Shown here: one piece after another, positions 60,220 through 64,000 of the stretch
Layout of the letters: every line of letters starts with the position of its first letter
How positions within the stretch are numbered: position 1 is the first letter of the stretch
Source: Hymenobacter metallicola
GTDB taxonomy: Bacteria; Bacteroidota; Bacteroidia; Cytophagales; Hymenobacteraceae
Assembly: GCF_004745645.1 (NCBI RefSeq)
Contig: NZ_SRMB01000006.1
Coordinates: forward strand, 124,001 to 188,000
DNA length: 64,000 nucleotides
Direction: 5' to 3'
Notes under the pieces: generated by a model
What the model was told of the DNA's origin: nothing
What the model saw: the letters and a program-made list of their open reading frames with translations, nothing else
Databases searched by the model: none
Position numbers and translations under genes: made by a program

Positions 60220-60870
60220 TCAGCCAACAAACTGACGCCAATGCTCTTCGGAGAGGATGCGGATACCGGTGCCTTTGTCGCGCAGTTGCACTGCCTTCTC
60301 GATTTTGCGGCCGTGACTGGTGTTGATCCAATCGCGGCTGGCAAATACGCCGATGACCAGGTAATCGGTGGAGCGGGTTGGAGAAGAATCGGTGGGCTGC
60401 CCGCCCAGCGCTGCGATGGCCTCAAACACGGCCGTGCGGGCGCCATAGGCAAATTTGCCAGTCACCACGACTTGCTTGTCCATGAATACCAGCGGGTGGG
60501 GTTGCGGTACACACAGCGGCAAAGCAGTCGATAATGTCTCCGCTTTGGGGGTGGGCGCTTGCGTAAAGCCGCACAGCGTTTCCATCACTTCTTTCAGCTC
60601 TGCTCGCTCCTCGGCGTCACAAACACCGTCTTCGAAGATGCGCTCTACACGGCTCAGTACAGCGGTTAATGGCCAGACCGGTGTATCGGCCGCGTGCTTG
60701 CGCACCCACTCGGCAAAGAAGATGGCTTCGCGCTCACTGACCTCACCGTCGGCCAAGATGCCCGTGCAGATGCCCACGAGTTGGTCTACGGCTTTGGCCG
60801 TGTTATTGGCGCGGTTAAAGAGTTGCAGAGGCTGGCCGTGTAAGTCCAGCAGGGTAGGGTATGTACTCAT
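60220..60870 (-). CDS. TerB-like/BRCT domain protein
   Basis: From ATG 60870 (MSTYPTLLDLHGQPLQ) the 216-residue product has a helical TerB-like first part (about 20-105: DQLVGICTGILADGEVSERE is typical) and a BRCT domain (about 122-215: VVVTGKFAYGARTAVFEAIA, then GGQPTDSSPTRSTDYLVIG). BRCT domains of this kind bind DNA ends or phosphoproteins. Downstream, the +1 frame continues as LADTTQAASELFTQCQ, then WRSCKRCRAAGHD to a stop at 60117-60119, suggesting a C-terminal zinc-like tail lost to a frameshift. Confidence 0.65.
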   Translation of the reverse strand: MSTYPTLLDLHGQPLQLFNRANNTAKAVDQLVGICTGILADGEVSEREAIFFAEWVRKHAADTPVWPLTAVLSRVERIFEDGVCDAEERAELKEVMETLCGFTQAPTPKAETLSTALPLCVPQPHPLVFMDKQVVVTGKFAYGARTAVFEAIAALGGQPTDSSPTRSTDYLVIGVFASRDWINTSHGRKIEKAVQLRDKGTGIRILSEEHWRQFVG

Positions 60871-60979
60871 CAGACAAAAGGAAAAAAGGATAGTGCAGGA
60901 ATACGTATGCCGGGAGAACCTACGCGGAGGCACTGGTTCGCTGAGAGATAGTCGAATGCCCGGCGAGCAAGCGCGACGT

Positions 60980-61789
60980 CTACACCAAGAGGCGGTCCAT
61001 GACTTTGCGTACCGTCAGCTTCGTGGTTTGGGCAAAGTCCTTGCCCATGATCCAGTTGATGTAGCCTGGGTCTGACTGGGTCACCGGCTGGCCAAAGTGC
61101 TTACCAAAGTTCCAGACGATAATACCCTCTGGGTTGCGGATCATCTTGGCTGCCGGATCGATGCGGATGGCACGCGAGTGGCCGTGATGCACCCCGTCAC
61201 CGAAGTCACTGAGACCACTGGGGCAGAACAGTTCATCGGCGCACACCTGGTCATTGGTCTGTAAAAACTGAGCTAATGGACCATGAGCTAACGCTTCGAG
61301 TAATTCAAACGTCGCCGCAGTATCCGCCTCGGCCGTATGAGCTTGCGTGTGATCACGACCAAGATATTGGGTCACCGCAGCGGCAAGGGTGCGCGGGTTC
61401 AGAATGCGGTAGATGTCCGAGACGTCAATGACGGACGTGTCCCAGGAGGGAAAGTCTAAGCCAACCAGCGCAAATTCTTCCGCTAGCAACGGTACATCAA
61501 ACCGCTTCCCATTAAAGGTGCACAAGTCGCAGCCAGATAAGTAGGCCAGCAAGCCCTTGGCTATTTGCTTAAAGGTAGGCTCCGCCGCCACATCTGCGTC
61601 GCTGATTCCATGCACGGCCGTGGCCCCTGCCGGAATGGGACGCCCCGGGTGTAATCGGCGGGTTTTGGTTTCACGGGTACCGTCAGGGAATATCTTCAGG
61701 ATGGATATTTCAACGATTCGATCGTTGACGGTATCTGTTCCCGTGGTTTCCAAATCGAAGACAACCAACGGCCGTACTAAACGAAGCAT
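60980..61789 (-). CDS. DEDDh 3'-5' exonuclease
   Basis: The 269-residue protein has the exonuclease core motifs: VVFDLETTG near 9-17 (first D and E), TFNGKRFDVPLL near 92-103 (third acidic), and TQAHTAEADTAATFE near 146-160 (final HxxxxxD). A C-terminal WNFGKHFGQPV then SDPGYINWIMGKDF matches the exodeoxyribonuclease C-terminal module found in Bacteroidota exonucleases. It is the furthest-upstream gene of the minus-strand run. Confidence 0.85.
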   Translation of the reverse strand: MLRLVRPLVVFDLETTGTDTVNDRIVEISILKIFPDGTRETKTRRLHPGRPIPAGATAVHGISDADVAAEPTFKQIAKGLLAYLSGCDLCTFNGKRFDVPLLAEEFALVGLDFPSWDTSVIDVSDIYRILNPRTLAAAVTQYLGRDHTQAHTAEADTAATFELLEALAHGPLAQFLQTNDQVCADELFCPSGLSDFGDGVHHGHSRAIRIDPAAKMIRNPEGIIVWNFGKHFGQPVTQSDPGYINWIMGKDFAQTTKLTVRKVMDRLLV

Positions 61790-62113
61790 AAAGTAGAATT
61801 AGCTGCTCACATCACTATGTAGGCATTCTACAATGCTATCAAATTTTGGGATAAATCCATAGAGCATGGTCACGCTATTTTAGGGGTCGTATCTATCTGA
61901 ATTTTACGGGCAATAGTTCTTATCTAGAGCTACGGATAGGTCCTTCGGCTCATATAGTTAAGTTCAGCTTTCTCCTCGATACCAACACCTTTTCTGTACT
62001 TTGATTACTGAACAAGTTTACTGAACCGTTTCCGACCCATTTCAGTAGTACTTTCCCTCCTTACCACCCTTTGTCCGAGTTGTACATTAAAAGGAGCGAT
62101 TACTGGTCTACCT
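61790..62113. other. 324-bp intergenic gap
   Basis: AT-rich, no gene seen. It should carry divergent promoters for the exonuclease run and the first paralogue. A TActTTG stretch at 61997-62003 resembles the -7 element. Confidence 0.3.
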
Positions 62114-62119
62114 TTGTTT

Positions 62120-62581
62120 ATGGAGCAACTCACTGAAGCAGCCTTTTCCGCAGCGCTTATACGCCTCGTCGTAGGTAGCACGGTTGAGACCGTGAAGGCA
62201 GGGCCCGGAACCGGCTCCATTTTCAATCTGCACTTACGGACGGCTGCCGGCGAATTGTGCCACCTGATGGTGTACTGCGCCTGGAAGCTGCTGCAAGCTG
62301 GCCACGTGGCGTGCACGTGGCAAGACGCGGAAGAAAACCTGGCGGCGGCTTTGTTGGCTCACCTAGGCGAAATGGTGGTCAGTGCCCGGGTGTCCTCCGG
62401 TGGAGACATGGTACTATCGCTACAGTCCGGAGCTGAACTCAAGCTCTTTGTTGACAGCTCCGCGCAAGACACCCCTGTCGACGAATACAGTTCGTGCGAT
62501 TATTTCGCCCAGGGTGCCGAGAGCATCTTCTCTTGTATCCGGGGTGGCTTCTACCAGGAACAGTCCAAGTCAAGTGATTAG
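62120..62581 (+). CDS. Hypothetical protein, first of a tandem paralogue pair
   Basis: The ATG at 62120 gives 153 residues beginning MEQLTEAAFSAALIRLVVG; an upstream frame start is also open. VGSTVETVKAGPGTGSIFNL then HLMVYCAWKLL, TWQDAEENLAAALLAH and GAELKLFVD are nearly repeated in the gene at 63158. A mixed alpha/beta fold is likely. The pattern resembles immunity-type or small sensing proteins in dense loci but no family was recognised. A conserved 19-base motif follows its stop. Confidence 0.5.
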   Translation: MEQLTEAAFSAALIRLVVGSTVETVKAGPGTGSIFNLHLRTAAGELCHLMVYCAWKLLQAGHVACTWQDAEENLAAALLAHLGEMVVSARVSSGGDMVLSLQSGAELKLFVDSSAQDTPVDEYSSCDYFAQGAESIFSCIRGGFYQEQSKSSD

Positions 62582-62674
62582 CAGTACGTTCACGCAAACG
62601 GTCGTTCTACCGAAAAGAGCGTTTATCCAGATGGTTGAGATAGTAGTTACTTTGGCTAAGCAAATTTACAATCC

Positions 62675-63091
62675 ATGGCACTTTGGAACTTAACATCACA
62701 GGCCCTTACCCGACTGCTGTTGTGGAGAACAGACGGTTCTACCTTCCGGGTTATGCAGTATGATGAACCAGCCGAAGTGCTGACCAACTATGACTACATC
62801 TTATTTGATAAGAAGTACGAAACGGTGCTGCGGCAACTCGAAGGGCAGATTGACATCAATCCAGTCACCGTGACGGATGGTGTGCGCCACCTCGTTTGGG
62901 ACAACTACTTAGAAATCCGCATTCATCGCTCGGTTGAGTCCGACACGCTTCAAGCTTATATCGGCAATGGTCTTGACATGTACCGATTTGGGGAGAAATC
63001 TGTGTTTGTGTCGGAAGCCCTCAAAGCGGCCTTTGAGAAAGTCAATCAGCAAGGGCTGCACTTCAGTTTGGGACTCTCGGAGTTTGCTTAA
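62675..63091 (+). CDS. Hypothetical protein between tandem paralogues
   Basis: The 138-residue product begins MALWNLTSQALTRLLLWRTD. It is mixed alpha/beta and acidic-aromatic (YDYILFDKKYETVLR, VWDNYLEIRIHR). No signal peptide or known motif was recognised. It lies between two paralogous genes with the same conserved 19-base motif after it, suggesting a three-gene unit. Confidence 0.45.
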   Translation: MALWNLTSQALTRLLLWRTDGSTFRVMQYDEPAEVLTNYDYILFDKKYETVLRQLEGQIDINPVTVTDGVRHLVWDNYLEIRIHRSVESDTLQAYIGNGLDMYRFGEKSVFVSEALKAAFEKVNQQGLHFSLGLSEFA

Positions 63092-63157
63092 GGAGATCTA
63101 CATGTTCACTAAAACGGTCCGAAAGCTAAACGAACGTTCGGTTGCCTATCTTAGTCC

Positions 63158-63628
63158 ATGCAACTAATAAGTAAATCTGCCTTTGCGGCCGCGGTGGCGC
63201 AGTTAATCGACACGACCATTGAGGCCGTTAAGGCCGGAGTCGGGACGGGCTCGATCTTCACGCTGCACCTGCGGGCGCCCACGGGCGAGGTGTGCTACCT
63301 GATGGTGTATTGCTCCTGGAAGCTGCTGCGTGCCGGGGCCATCGCCTGCACCTGGCAAGACCCGGAAGAGGATCTGGCGGCGGCCTTGTCCGTCCACCAG
63401 GGCGAAACGCTCGTCGGCGCTCGCCTGGAATCCGGCGGAGACTTGGTCCTACTGCTGGCCACGGGGGCCGAACTCAAGCTTTTTGTCGATGGCCAAGCAC
63501 TGGACGAGCCGGCCGAGGAGAGCTATTCCAGTGATTATTTCCTTGAGCAAGCCGTCGATACTTTTGTCAGCCTCCGGGGAGCCTTCTACTTGGCGAAAAC
63601 CGAGCCTAGCGCGGACAATAATGTTTAG
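63158..63628 (+). CDS. Hypothetical protein, second of a tandem paralogue pair
   Basis: The 156-residue product is a paralogue of the gene at 62120. Shared segments include EAVKAGVGTGSIFTLHLR, CYLMVYCSWKLL, CTWQDPEEDLAAAL and GAELKLFVDG. It is more GC-rich than the first copy, so the two have drifted apart. Function unknown. Confidence 0.5.
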   Translation: MQLISKSAFAAAVAQLIDTTIEAVKAGVGTGSIFTLHLRAPTGEVCYLMVYCSWKLLRAGAIACTWQDPEEDLAAALSVHQGETLVGARLESGGDLVLLLATGAELKLFVDGQALDEPAEESYSSDYFLEQAVDTFVSLRGAFYLAKTEPSADNNV

Positions 63629-63674
63629 CCAAACGGTCCTGCCCTAAACTTAGGCCTGTTCAGTTGAAGGAGGG

Positions 63675-63995
63675 TTATAGCTCCTCCAGCACTTCGCTTA
63701 ACGTCGCTACTACGTCGGGGTCATCTTCTACTGCTAGTTGTTGTTGCAGTAGGGTGGCCACTGTCGCCGGCTCCAACTGACTCAACGCATACGCCGCCGT
63801 AATCCGAAGGTCCGCAAGGGGATGGTTCAGGACTTGGGCCAAAACAGTCAACATGCCAGGGTGGGGGAAGATGATGCACAACTGCACGTTCCAGTATAAG
63901 GTGCACGTGCCGAGCCGGGCCACGTCCCGCAGGTTGCGCAACAGGGCTTCCGTCACCAATTGTTCGTCCAGTTGATAGAAGACCTCCTCGACCAT
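63675..63995 (-). CDS. HEAT-like repeat protein, possibly partial
   Basis: The frame at the window edge gives 106 residues from ATG 63995, but it may start further out. MLTVLAQVLNHPLADLRITA then AAYALSQLEPATVATLLQQQ is a HEAT-type helical repeat (LxxLLxxxxxxVRxxAAxALGxL). Such proteins are common as immunity or scaffold proteins. It converges on the tandem paralogues. Confidence 0.5.
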   Translation of the reverse strand: MVEEVFYQLDEQLVTEALLRNLRDVARLGTCTLYWNVQLCIIFPHPGMLTVLAQVLNHPLADLRITAAYALSQLEPATVATLLQQQLAVEDDPDVVATLSEVLEEL

Positions 63996-64000
63996 TTGGT

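Larger units (their letters stand above)
62586..63639 (+). repeat. Conserved 19-base motif, three copies after three genes
   Basis: Copies at 62586-62604 (acgttcacgcaaacggtcg), 63102-63120 (atgttcactaaaacggtcc) and 63621-63639 (atgtttagccaaacggtcc) share 13-15 of 19 positions pairwise. They sit at the 3' side of three successive genes, spaced 516 and 519 bp. The span covers the genes too; only these three sites are the repeat. Confidence 0.55.

Noticed and set aside
1..64000. tRNA, rRNA, replication or partition genes
   Set aside because: None could be recognised; the window cannot be assigned to chromosome or plasmid.

Overview
The window looks like accessory DNA from a high-GC Cytophagales bacterium (Bacteroidota), most likely Hymenobacter or a close relative. 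The signs are a type IX secretion (T9SS) C-terminal sorting domain, an HYC_CC_PP protein, TAnnTTTG-like promoter boxes, starts without clear Shine-Dalgarno sequences, and GC-rich coding broken by AT-rich islands. No rRNA, tRNA, replication gene or CRISPR array was seen, so plasmid and chromosomal island cannot be told apart.

Layout. 0-1.8 kb: VbhA-like antitoxin end and Fic toxin with a stop codon inside its apparent frame, then a zinc-ribbon protein and a terminator. 1.85-2.0 kb: remnant of a DNA methyltransferase start. 2.2-5.4 kb: an ABC three-component (ABC-3C) conflict system with a tiny membrane protein, a C-terminal-domain protein, a middle component and an SMC-like ATPase. 5.4-9.0 kb: a tyrosine recombinase and an AT-rich PIN-like membrane protein. 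9.1-11.8 kb: small membrane and secreted proteins, including a ferric-reductase-like gene broken by a TAG codon.

11.8-30.3 kb is a metal island: a multicopper oxidase with a CopB-like tail, a DUF2231/Met-rich protein, a CcdA-like membrane protein, HMA proteins, a P1B ATPase with a YPC motif, a CsoR regulator, a divergent ArsR-merTP-GDCCxxC operon, and a Cus-type efflux operon with two CusB adaptors and a CusA split into two genes. Together these would oxidise, bind and export copper or related soft metals from the cytoplasm and periplasm. 30.6-32.2 kb holds an LpxR-like protein and an L,D-transpeptidase fragment cut by a 4-kb Tn3-family transposon (32.18-36.14 kb).

36.4-42.2 kb holds a complete His-Xaa-Ser system (hxsADBC; two radical SAM maturases and their His-Ser repeat protein) with two small secreted proteins downstream. 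42.5-47.4 kb holds a T9SS-exported PHP-domain protein, a secreted coiled-coil protein and a voltage-gated-type ion channel. 47.5-48.9 kb holds a second Fic module with a convergent antitoxin carrying the SxxxEN inhibitory motif, and a serine recombinase that has lost its C-terminal HTH to a stop codon.

49.1-61.8 kb is defence-like: a second tyrosine recombinase, an AT-rich fused type I M-S protein with an OLD-like ATPase/TOPRIM protein, then an opposite-strand run of helicase-nuclease, DUF4041/GIY-YIG, PH-like membrane, TerB/BRCT and DEDDh exonuclease genes. 62.1-64 kb holds two tandem paralogues of unknown function, an intervening gene, and a HEAT-like protein at the edge. Three genes have in-frame stops followed by convincing coding, which suggests ongoing decay.
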